A stretch of 13,544 nucleotides of DNA from NCBI GenBank assembly GCA_016933315.1, contig JAFGBE010000073.1, forward strand, positions 1 to 13,544, read 5' to 3'. The position numbers and the translations under genes were made by a program. Under the pieces are notes generated by a model. The model was not told where the DNA came from. It ran no database searches and worked only from the letters and a program-made list of their open reading frames with translations. Positions 8,025-13,544 of this stretch are shown piece by piece (positions within the stretch are counted from its first letter, which is position 1; each line of letters begins with the position of its first letter). Source of the DNA: Candidatus Auribacterota bacterium. Lineage in GTDB: Bacteria > Auribacterota > UBA6266.

Positions 8025-8780
8025 ATGAGCATAGGGAAGATATTACAGGAAGCCAGGGCTAAAAGGGGCATTTCGGTCCACCAGGCTAATGTTGCGACAA
8101 AAATAAAGCGTGAATACATAGAAGCGCTGGAAAATGAGCGGTTTGAACTCATACCGTCATCTACCTATGTAAAGGGCTTTTTGAAAATCTACGGCGAGTT
8201 TTTAGCTGTCGATTATAAAAAACTGATTTCGGAATACACCATAAGATACGGTCAGGAAGAAAGCTCGGTAATACATCCCGAAAAAAATATAGAGCGTTTG
8301 CAGTCGGTCGAGGATTCTGGGGTAAGGTTGTCCAAGCCGGGCATTTTTATAATTGCCTGCGCCCTTATCCTTTCAGGCGTGTTTATCGTCAAAATCATCT
8401 TTTTCAGCGGAAGGTCCGAAGATAAATATTTCAAAGACATTACTTCGTCAATGCCGCCACAGTATTTTGATGTGAATACCGATTCGGTTAAGCTTCCCGT
8501 TGCGGCTAATACTTTGAATAGAAGCCAGCATGAAGTCGAGGTATATGCCACCGAGAATGTCTGGATGTCTGTCTGGGTTGATGACCAGGAATATCCCGCC
8601 GGAACATTGAGCGCGGGACAGGGTGAAAAATGGCATGGCAGGAAAATCCACCTCAAAATCGGCAATGCCGGCGGGCTGAAAGTCAAGGTAGACGGCAAAG
8701 CATTGTCCGGCTTGGGGGCTAAAGGAGAAGTAATCCACCTTTATATAGATGACGCCGGCATCAAAAAACAGTCAAAATAA
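8025..8780 (+). CDS. rodZ: RodZ-like membrane protein with N-terminal helix-turn-helix
   Basis: A 251-residue protein with RodZ architecture. Residues about 3-80 form a helix-turn-helix of the HTH_25 type (IGKILQEARAKRGISVHQ, TYVKGFLKIYGEFL), which in RodZ binds MreB and not DNA. A single membrane helix lies at about 106-128 (IFIIACALILSGVFIVKIIFF), then a linker, then a C-terminal beta-rich domain of the RodZ DUF4115 type at about 170-245 (VEVYATENVWMSVWVDDQEY), which should lie in the periplasm. In known systems RodZ couples cytoplasmic MreB to the wall-elongation machinery. No mreB is in the window, so the shape role rests on the family. It begins directly after the ftsK stop with only a weak G-rich ribosome site, suggesting translational coupling to ftsK. 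The architecture call is firm; the exact function is less sure. Confidence 0.8.
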   Translation: MSIGKILQEARAKRGISVHQANVATKIKREYIEALENERFELIPSSTYVKGFLKIYGEFLAVDYKKLISEYTIRYGQEESSVIHPEKNIERLQSVEDSGVRLSKPGIFIIACALILSGVFIVKIIFFSGRSEDKYFKDITSSMPPQYFDVNTDSVKLPVAANTLNRSQHEVEVYATENVWMSVWVDDQEYPAGTLSAGQGEKWHGRKIHLKIGNAGGLKVKVDGKALSGLGAKGEVIHLYIDDAGIKKQSK

Positions 8781-8803
8781 ACAACCGTATTTTTCCCTTT
8801 ATT

Positions 8804-10123
8804 ATGAATGCTTTTATCCAATCTTTCGGCTGTCCTAAAAATCTTGTCGACACAGAGAGGATTATTTTTCTGGCTGAAAAAGAGGGGTTGGATTTCGTTG
8901 AAAACCCCGCGAATGCGGATGTGATTATTATTAACACCTGCGCCTTCATAAAGCCCGCCGTTGAAGAATCCGTGAAGGCTGTCCTTGAAGCGACCCTTCT
9001 TAAGGGGCAGACCCGCTGTAAGCGCATAATTGTCGCGGGATGCCTCGTAACAAGGTATGGAAAAGAGCTTTTTAATAAGATTCCGGCGGTCGATTGCTTT
9101 ATAGGGCCTTCGTCGGTTGAAGAAACAGCCCGTATCATAAGGAGGTACAGGCGTACAACAGCCGGAGGCCGTGAATTTATCCCCATGGGGCGCAAAAGAG
9201 CTGATTTTCGCGGAAGGACGGTTACGGCGCCGGGTCATTACGCTTATTTGAAATTGAGCGAAGGGTGCAGCAACAACTGCTCTTTTTGCACAATACCGAT
9301 GATAAGAGGCCGCTTAAGAAGCCGCCCCGCGGGGGAGATTATAGAAGAAGCAAAAATCCTTGCCGGCAAAGGCGTAAAAGAACTTATAATAATAGGCCAG
9401 GATATCGCTTCATACGGCAGCGACAGGGGCAGGAGGGAACTGCCGGCGCTGCTGAAGAAAATCGAGGATATCGGGGGTATCAGGTGGATCAGGCTTATGT
9501 ATATGCATCCGGCCCATATTACAGACGGCATTATTTCCGCGGTTTCCGATTCGGAGAAAATCTGCAGGTATATGGACATTCCGCTGCAGCATGTCAATGA
9601 CGGCATCCTGCGCGCTATGAACAGAAAAATAACCGGAAGTGAAATAGCCGGATTGATCGATACACTGAGAAACAGAATCGAAGGGCTTAAAATCAGGAGC
9701 ACATTCATCGTGGGATTTCCGGGTGAAACGAAGAAGATTTACCGCGAACTGAAAGATTTTGTAAAGTCGGCGGAGCTGGACAGGATGGGGGCTTTTGTCT
9801 ATTCTCCCGAAGAAGAAACGGCCGCATATAACTTAAACGGCAGGGTCGGGATAGCAGAGGCTGTGAGAAGACATATGGAACTGATGGACATCCAGAAAAA
9901 AATATCTTCCGGGAAAAATAAAGATTTAACAGGGAAACGGATCAGGGTTATAATTGATTCGTGCGGCGGCGGAGACAAATATTGTGTTGCTAGAAGCCAG
10001 TGGGATGCGCCGGATATCGATTGCACCGTAAGGGTGTCGGGCGGAAATTTAAAGCCGGGGGATATGGTGGATGTTTTTGTCGGAAAAAGTTCCCATTTTG
10101 AATTATTTGCGGAGTGTAAATAG
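8804..10123 (+). CDS. rimO: Ribosomal protein S12 methylthiotransferase RimO
   Basis: Radical-SAM enzyme that adds a methylthio group to the conserved aspartate of ribosomal protein S12. The N-terminal UPF0004 domain has the three ligands of the auxiliary 4Fe-4S cluster, Cys10 (SFGCPKNLVDTE), Cys46 (INTCAFI) and Cys80 (VAGCL). The radical-SAM domain has the CxxxCxxC motif at Cys155, Cys159 and Cys162 (GCSNNCSFC). MDIPLQH, STFIVGFPGET and the C-terminal TRAM domain (about 375-437) with ARSQWDAPDIDC follow. CPKNLVDTE and the TRAM signature favour RimO over its tRNA-modifying relatives MiaB and MtaB. At 439 residues the length is normal. ATG 8804 fits the family start, but the 23-bp gap before it has no purine-rich ribosome site. 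Its TAG lies 2 bp before pgsA. Confidence 0.94.
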   Translation: MNAFIQSFGCPKNLVDTERIIFLAEKEGLDFVENPANADVIIINTCAFIKPAVEESVKAVLEATLLKGQTRCKRIIVAGCLVTRYGKELFNKIPAVDCFIGPSSVEETARIIRRYRRTTAGGREFIPMGRKRADFRGRTVTAPGHYAYLKLSEGCSNNCSFCTIPMIRGRLRSRPAGEIIEEAKILAGKGVKELIIIGQDIASYGSDRGRRELPALLKKIEDIGGIRWIRLMYMHPAHITDGIISAVSDSEKICRYMDIPLQHVNDGILRAMNRKITGSEIAGLIDTLRNRIEGLKIRSTFIVGFPGETKKIYRELKDFVKSAELDRMGAFVYSPEEETAAYNLNGRVGIAEAVRRHMELMDIQKKISSGKNKDLTGKRIRVIIDSCGGGDKYCVARSQWDAPDIDCTVRVSGGNLKPGDMVDVFVGKSSHFELFAECK

Positions 10124-10125
10124 CC

Positions 10126-10710
10126 ATGAATGTTCCTAATAAGCTGACATTGATACGGATATTCATTGCTTTTGTATTTATGGGCGTCCTGGTTTCGGGA
10201 ATCCCTTTGAAAGGTGTTTTGGCGACTTTGCTGTTTGCCGCAGGCTGCGTGACTGATTATCTGGACGGTAAGATTGCAAGGGACAGAAACATCGTAACGG
10301 ATTTCGGAAAGTTAATGGACCCTCTCGCGGACAAGATAATGATTTCCGCCGCGCTGATAACATTCGTACAGCTGAAGGATACCCATGTCCCCGCATGGAT
10401 GGTAGTCGTAATCATCGGAAGGGAGTTTTTTGTTACGGGCCTGCGGTTGCTCGCCGCCTCGAAAGGGCGGGTAATCCCGGCCGGAAGGGGGGGGAAGAAT
10501 AAAATAATATCCCAGATAGTCGCTATCTCCGTTATACTTCTTTTTCTTTCGGCAAAAGAAATTCTAACCACCTTTTTCAAGTGGGATACAAGGGTGGATT
10601 ATTACTTCGGTTTCATATCTTACATACTGATTTTTATCGCAATGGTTTTATCGGTCCTGTCGGGCTTTTTCTATTTCAAAAAAAATAAAAATTTGTTCAT
10701 CCATGAATAA
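10126..10710 (+). CDS. pgsA: CDP-diacylglycerol--glycerol-3-phosphate 3-phosphatidyltransferase
   Basis: Joins CDP-diacylglycerol and glycerol 3-phosphate to make phosphatidylglycerol phosphate, the committed step to phosphatidylglycerol, at the inner membrane. The CDP-alcohol phosphotransferase signature D(x)2DG(x)2AR(x)8G(x)3D(x)3D is complete, from DYLDGKIAR to GKLMDPLAD; the aspartates bind metal and substrate. The N-terminus NVPNKLTLIRI and the GREFFVTGLRLLAASKGRVIPA segment are typical of PgsA and argue against phosphatidylserine or cardiolipin synthases of the same superfamily. Several hydrophobic helices fill its 194 residues (family about 180-200). The segment usually reading GKxKT reads GGKNKI here, right after an 8-G run at 10487-10494. 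GGAG at 10111-10114, inside the end of rimO, serves the ATG. The end overlaps pgpA by 8 bp. Confidence 0.94.
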   Translation: MNVPNKLTLIRIFIAFVFMGVLVSGIPLKGVLATLLFAAGCVTDYLDGKIARDRNIVTDFGKLMDPLADKIMISAALITFVQLKDTHVPAWMVVVIIGREFFVTGLRLLAASKGRVIPAGRGGKNKIISQIVAISVILLFLSAKEILTTFFKWDTRVDYYFGFISYILIFIAMVLSVLSGFFYFKKNKNLFIHE

Positions 10711-11203
10711 AGATAATATATCCGGACGCGGCAGCGTAATAATATCAACATTTTTCGGCGCGGGATATTTCCCCAAAATACCCGGCACCATCGGCACGTT
10801 AATAGGGTTTTTGCTGTTTTTCTCCCTGAAAGGCCATATGCTTTTGAACAGCATATGTTTTTTTGCGCTGGGATGCGCCGGCTTTTTTGCTTCCGGCAGA
10901 GCGGAAAAAATCCTGAACAGGAAAGACCCCGGGTGTATTATTATCGATGAAATTGCGGCGGTTTACCTCGTTTTTCTGTTTATTGATATTCCCGAGAAAT
11001 TCTTTTTTGCCGCGGTTATAACCGGATTTATCGCAAACAGGTTTTTTGATATATATAAGCCGCTGGGAATAAGGAAGTTGCAGCATCTGAACGGTTCGCC
11101 GGGCATAATGCTTGATGATATTCTGGCCGCTGTCTATTCCAATATCGCGGTGCGCGTGGTTTTATTATTGACAGTTAAATTGGCCTCCTATAAGATGATT
11201 TAG
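10703..11203 (+). CDS. pgpA: Phosphatidylglycerophosphatase A family protein
   Basis: Removes the phosphate from phosphatidylglycerol phosphate to give phosphatidylglycerol, the step after PgsA. The 166-residue protein shows the PgpA family blocks in order: GAGYFPKIPGTIGT, DPGCIIIDEIAAVYL (the acidic DE pair is a likely metal site) and RFFDIYKPLGIRKL followed by GIMLDDILAAVYSN. Hydrophobic stretches between them fit a small inner-membrane protein. The ATG overlaps the end of pgsA (atgaataa, 10703-10710), a translational-coupling arrangement that matches consecutive reactions. Two features lie inside the gene: a hairpin followed by seven T at 10835-10864, and a TTGACA-type promoter candidate at the 3' end. 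Functional alternatives are few; this family is quite specific. Confidence 0.92.
   Translation: MNKDNISGRGSVIISTFFGAGYFPKIPGTIGTLIGFLLFFSLKGHMLLNSICFFALGCAGFFASGRAEKILNRKDPGCIIIDEIAAVYLVFLFIDIPEKFFFAAVITGFIANRFFDIYKPLGIRKLQHLNGSPGIMLDDILAAVYSNIAVRVVLLLTVKLASYKMI
10835..10864 (+). terminator. Terminator-like hairpin with T7 tract inside pgpA
   Basis: CATATGCT (10835-10842) pairs perfectly with AGCATATG (10850-10857), leaving a 7-nt loop, and seven T follow at 10858-10864. This is the layout of a factor-independent terminator on the sense strand. The stem is only 3 G-C of 8 pairs, so it is moderately weak, and the site is about 130 bp into the coding region, where translating ribosomes would normally mask it. 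It may be chance from codons for His-Met-Leu and Ser-Ile-Cys-Phe, or give partial polarity when pgpA is poorly translated. Confidence 0.3.
11168..11196 (+). promoter_or_regulatory. Candidate promoter for the bamD-lptE-holA block
   Basis: TTGACA at 11168-11173 is a perfect -35 and, as far as I could see by eye, the only TTGACA on this strand. Possible -10 boxes are TATAAG at 11189-11194 (5 of 6, 15-bp spacer) or TAAGAT at 11191-11196 (4 of 6, 17-bp spacer). It lies inside the last codons of pgpA. Start of transcription would be near 11201-11203, about 43 nt before the next gene. The following 42 bp are nearly all A/T and show no strong terminator. Coding constraint could also have produced these hexamers. 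Confidence 0.35.
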
Positions 11204-11245
11204 TTTTTTATTGTTTTAAAATAAATAATTATACAGGAAAAAATA

Positions 11246-12478
11246 ATGATGAAGAGATATTGCTATAAAATAATATTTGTGCTGGCTCTGGCCTCGGTTT
11301 CCACATTTGCTCCCGCCCCGTGGGTATGGACTCCGGAATCGGGCAAATTCGTCAATCCCAAGTGGGAACCGAAAAAAACCGCAAAGCTTCAGATGGAATA
11401 TGCGCGTTCCTTTGAGGAAAAGAAAGAATATAAGGAAGCGGCCGACGAATATAAAAAAGTGGCGAAATTTTTTCCCGGTTCGGCTTTTGCTCCCGAGGGA
11501 CAGATGGCGATGGGTCGGATGTATGAAAAAGCAGGAAAATACTATGAAGCTTTTCTGGCCTACAAATCCGTCCTTGAAAAATATCCTTCATATGGTCATG
11601 TGGATGAGATAATAGATAACATTTACAGGATAGGGAACGATTTTCTGGCCGGGAGACGCAGGTATTTATGGAAGTTTAAAGTCCTTACTGCCACCGACAA
11701 AGCCGCCGAAATATTCGAGTTTCTTGTTGAGCAGGCCCCTTTTTCAAAGCTTGCGCCTGAAGCGCAGTTCAGGGCGGGTCTGGCCTATCAGAAAATAGGT
11801 GATTACAATAAAGCGGTCGAGGCTTACGGAAAAGTGCTGGAAATCTATTCCGATGCGGAATTTGCCGATGACGCCAAGTTCCAGATAGGGCTGTGCTGGT
11901 ATGATAAATCAAAAGGGCCTGAATATGACCAGGAAGCAACGGATAATGCCATAAAAGAATTGTATCAATTCAGGAAGCAGTATCCCCGGAGCGATCTTAT
12001 GGGCAAGGCAGATGAACTTATAACGGAACTTGAAGAGAGAAAAGCCGAAGAGCTGTACAGGAACGGCGTTTTTTATGAGAAACAGGGCAATTACATATCT
12101 TCAAAAGTATACTATGAGCTTCTTCTGAACCAGTATCCGGATTCGAAATGGTCCAAAAAGGCGGCGAAAGTACTTTCTTCCGCCCGCTTCAAACAGGTCG
12201 AAGGCAAACAAGAGCCGGTTGCAAAGAGGGTTGAAAAGGAAAACAGGCTTATGGGCGGCGTTCCGGATGACAGGGAAAGGTCTATGAGCATGCCGCTTGA
12301 CGAAGCTGTGGACATGGTGACAGAACCTGTGGGAGGAGCGGTTGAAACAGTTACTAAACCCGTGAAAGAGGTGCTTACCCCGGATGAAAAGGGTGACAAG
12401 GGGAAACAGGGGGGAAGCCCAGCGCCTGCCGTGTCTGAAGATGTTGAAGAAGTAGAAATAGAGGAGTTTTCCGATTGA
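11246..12478 (+). CDS. bamD: BamD-like outer-membrane assembly TPR protein without a lipobox
   Basis: An exported tetratricopeptide-repeat protein of the BamD/YfiO type, which in diderms helps BamA fold outer-membrane proteins. The N-terminus is a Sec signal (MMKRYCYK then IIFVLALASVSTFA, likely cut after the last Ala). The mature start carries PWVWTPESGKFVNPKW, a Trp/Pro-rich block I associate with BamD-like proteins of uncultured diderm phyla (inference). TPR-type helices fill about 45-310: AADEYKKVAKFFPGS, AFLAYKSVLEKYP, AVEAYGKVLEIYSDAEF and KVYYELLLNQYPDS. At 410 residues it is much longer than E. coli BamD (about 245). The surplus is a charged, low-complexity tail from about 315, with two 11-residue repeats at 354-375 and an acidic end. 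There is no lipobox cysteine, unlike classical BamD. ATG 11246 (or the adjoining ATG 11249) follows AGGAAA at 11235. YbgF/CpoB-like TPR proteins are the alternative. Confidence 0.7.
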   Translation: MMKRYCYKIIFVLALASVSTFAPAPWVWTPESGKFVNPKWEPKKTAKLQMEYARSFEEKKEYKEAADEYKKVAKFFPGSAFAPEGQMAMGRMYEKAGKYYEAFLAYKSVLEKYPSYGHVDEIIDNIYRIGNDFLAGRRRYLWKFKVLTATDKAAEIFEFLVEQAPFSKLAPEAQFRAGLAYQKIGDYNKAVEAYGKVLEIYSDAEFADDAKFQIGLCWYDKSKGPEYDQEATDNAIKELYQFRKQYPRSDLMGKADELITELEERKAEELYRNGVFYEKQGNYISSKVYYELLLNQYPDSKWSKKAAKVLSSARFKQVEGKQEPVAKRVEKENRLMGGVPDDRERSMSMPLDEAVDMVTEPVGGAVETVTKPVKEVLTPDEKGDKGKQGGSPAPAVSEDVEEVEIEEFSD

Positions 12479-13059
12479 AATATAATCCGGCGCATAGACT
12501 GATAATCGCCTGCTGTATATCGCTGAGCCTGCTTTCCGGATGCGGCTATAAAGCGGGGTCGCTGATACTGGATGATTACAGGACAATTGCGATACCCGTT
12601 TTCAGGAATGAGACTTACCAGGAAGATATTGAAAGTTATCTGACGGATGCGGTGATTGACCAGTTTCAAAGGGACGGTTCGCTGATAGTATCGGACAAGA
12701 AAGATGCCGATCTGCTTTTAAAGGGCCGTATAACGGGATGGAGAAGGACCGGCGAAAGATTTGCAGGGGATGAATACCGTGAAGTCGTCGAATATCAGAT
12801 GGAAATAACAATGGCATTTGACCTGCTGGACCAAAAGACCGGCGATTATATTTTCAAAGATGTGAAGATAAGCGGCAAAAACACCTATTTTGTGAATCCC
12901 AACATACCTGCTTCGAAGAAAAGGTCAATACCGCTGGAAAGAGAACAGCAGACTGTTATTATCAGCAAAGATATCTATGAATCCGAAAAATCCTCCATGT
13001 GGCGCGCGGCTGAAAGAATATCCAGGCAGATACTCCAGAAAGTGGTTGAGCGCTGGTAA
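12475..13059 (+). CDS. lptE: LptE-family lipoprotein (LPS assembly)
   Basis: Predicted outer-membrane lipoprotein that plugs the LptD barrel and helps deliver lipopolysaccharide to the cell surface. The signal peptide ends in lipobox L20-S21-G22-C23 followed by Gly-Tyr; CGY after the lipobox is typical of LptE. Residues about 30-190 match the family pattern: RTIAIPVFRNETYQEDIE, LTDAVIDQFQRDG, DADLLLKGRITGW, and a C-terminal helix EKSSMWRAAERISRQILQKV. The 194-residue length is usual. The start is TTG, overlapping the TGA of the preceding gene by 4 bp, with GAGGAG at 12461-12466 eight bases upstream, so initiation is well supported and coupled. holA follows 23 bp later, the same neighbour as in E. 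coli. LptE sequences diverge strongly, so the call rests on architecture, fragments and context. No lptD is in the window. Confidence 0.82.
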   Translation: MKYNPAHRLIIACCISLSLLSGCGYKAGSLILDDYRTIAIPVFRNETYQEDIESYLTDAVIDQFQRDGSLIVSDKKDADLLLKGRITGWRRTGERFAGDEYREVVEYQMEITMAFDLLDQKTGDYIFKDVKISGKNTYFVNPNIPASKKRSIPLEREQQTVIISKDIYESEKSSMWRAAERISRQILQKVVERW

Positions 13060-13082
13060 TATTTAGCGAGAAAAGTAGAGAG

Positions 13083-13544
13083 ATGCAAATTCTTCCTGTT
13101 TATTTAGTCTACGGCAAGGATACCGGCCGGATTGAAGATGACCTCGATAAGTTAAAAAAATATTTTTCCGGGAATGCGGGGAAAGACATAACCGTATATT
13201 CAGCAAAGGATACGTCCCTTGAAAGCATCCTGGGAGACATTTCAACGCTCCCCTTATTCGGCGATAAGAAATTGGTTATCGTCAGGTCATGCGATGACTA
13301 CATCAGCGGCGATTTTAAACAGATCGTGTCGTATATACAGAATCCTTTCCGGCAAAATTGCATAGTTTTCGTTTTTGAAAACCTTCCCAGGCAGATATCT
13401 TCCTCCCTGAAGAGCATAAGCAAAGATTATATCAAGTATTATCCCGAGATTAAATCGTGGAAACTGCCGGAATTGATAAAAAACAGGGTGGAAAAAGAAG
13501 GCAAAAAAATCAAACCGTCCGCAACCGGTTTGCTGGCGGAAATA
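13083..13544 (+). CDS. holA: DNA polymerase III subunit delta (HolA), 3'-truncated
   Basis: Delta opens the beta sliding clamp within the clamp loader. Only the first 154 codons are in the window; the frame is open to the last base and the family is about 330-345 residues, so just under half is visible. The N-terminus QILPVYLVYGKDTGRIEDDL fits the delta start (a degenerate AAA+ fold with no working Walker A), then TLPLFGDKKLVIVRSCDD, which resembles the conserved SLFxxKRLVVV block carrying the clamp-binding region. KSWKLPELIKNRVEKEGKKI, matching the lid-domain start (W/LxxWIxxR, GxxI), closes the visible part. ATG 13083 is the first start after lptE and leaves a normal N-terminus; the ribosome site is weak (gtagagag runs into the ATG). 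Its position after lptE supports the call. Confidence 0.85.
   Translation, partial: MQILPVYLVYGKDTGRIEDDLDKLKKYFSGNAGKDITVYSAKDTSLESILGDISTLPLFGDKKLVIVRSCDDYISGDFKQIVSYIQNPFRQNCIVFVFENLPRQISSSLKSISKDYIKYYPEIKSWKLPELIKNRVEKEGKKIKPSATGLLAEI

Noticed and set aside
9265..9600. A 111-codon + strand frame inside rimO
   Set aside because: Out-of-frame shadow of the radical-SAM region with atypical composition; rimO itself is unambiguous.
10878..10900. gccgg/ccggc hairpin in pgpA
   Set aside because: Only 5 bp with an 11-nt loop and no T run after it; no support beyond chance.
1..13544. A new defence, mobile or secondary-metabolite system
   Set aside because: Every long gene belongs to a recognised housekeeping family, gaps are short, and there is no integrase, transposase, repeat array, tRNA end or composition shift that I can see.

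Overview
This is a dense block of bacterial housekeeping genes. Thirteen protein genes all lie on the + strand, with gaps of 0-41 bp or short overlaps; the only longer gap is 168 bp in front of rpsO. The standard bacterial code fits: TAA, TAG and TGA all end intact conserved proteins. The first gene lacks a few N-terminal codons and the last gene (holA) runs off the right edge. LptE and a BamD-like protein point to a diderm (outer-membrane) bacterium. The gene order, the three TTG starts and the BamD-like N-terminus suggest an uncultured lineage near Omnitrophota or Elusimicrobiota. That placement is inference; the sequence alone cannot confirm it.

Region 1 (1-5114) handles RNA and translation: nrnA (nanoRNase/pAp phosphatase), truB (tRNA pseudouridine 55 synthase), ribF (FMN/FAD synthesis), rpsO (S15) and pnp (PNPase). 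This is the downstream half of the widespread nusA-infB-rbfA-nrnA-truB-ribF-rpsO-pnp cluster. A strong promoter candidate with an extended -10 and a foldable leader with an S15-like G-C/G-U motif sit in front of rpsO, so rpsO-pnp probably forms its own autoregulated unit.

Region 2 (5136-11203) carries dut (dUTPase), ftsK (DNA translocase), a rodZ-like gene, rimO (S12 methylthiotransferase), pgsA and pgpA. The last two catalyse consecutive steps to phosphatidylglycerol and overlap by 8 bp. The order ftsK, rimO, pgsA resembles that known from Clostridia-type genomes, where cinA-recA usually follow.

Region 3 (11246-13544) is instead an envelope/replication block: a BamD-like TPR protein, the LptE-family lipoprotein and the start of holA (Pol III delta). 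The lptE-holA adjacency is also known from E. coli. A TTGACA-type promoter candidate lies in the end of pgpA, ahead of this block.

I found no mobile element, CRISPR array, tRNA, rRNA or defence locus, and no convincing undescribed system. The points most worth checking are the rpsO leader, a terminator-like hairpin inside pgpA, and the BamD-like protein that lacks a lipobox and carries a C-terminal 11-residue repeat.
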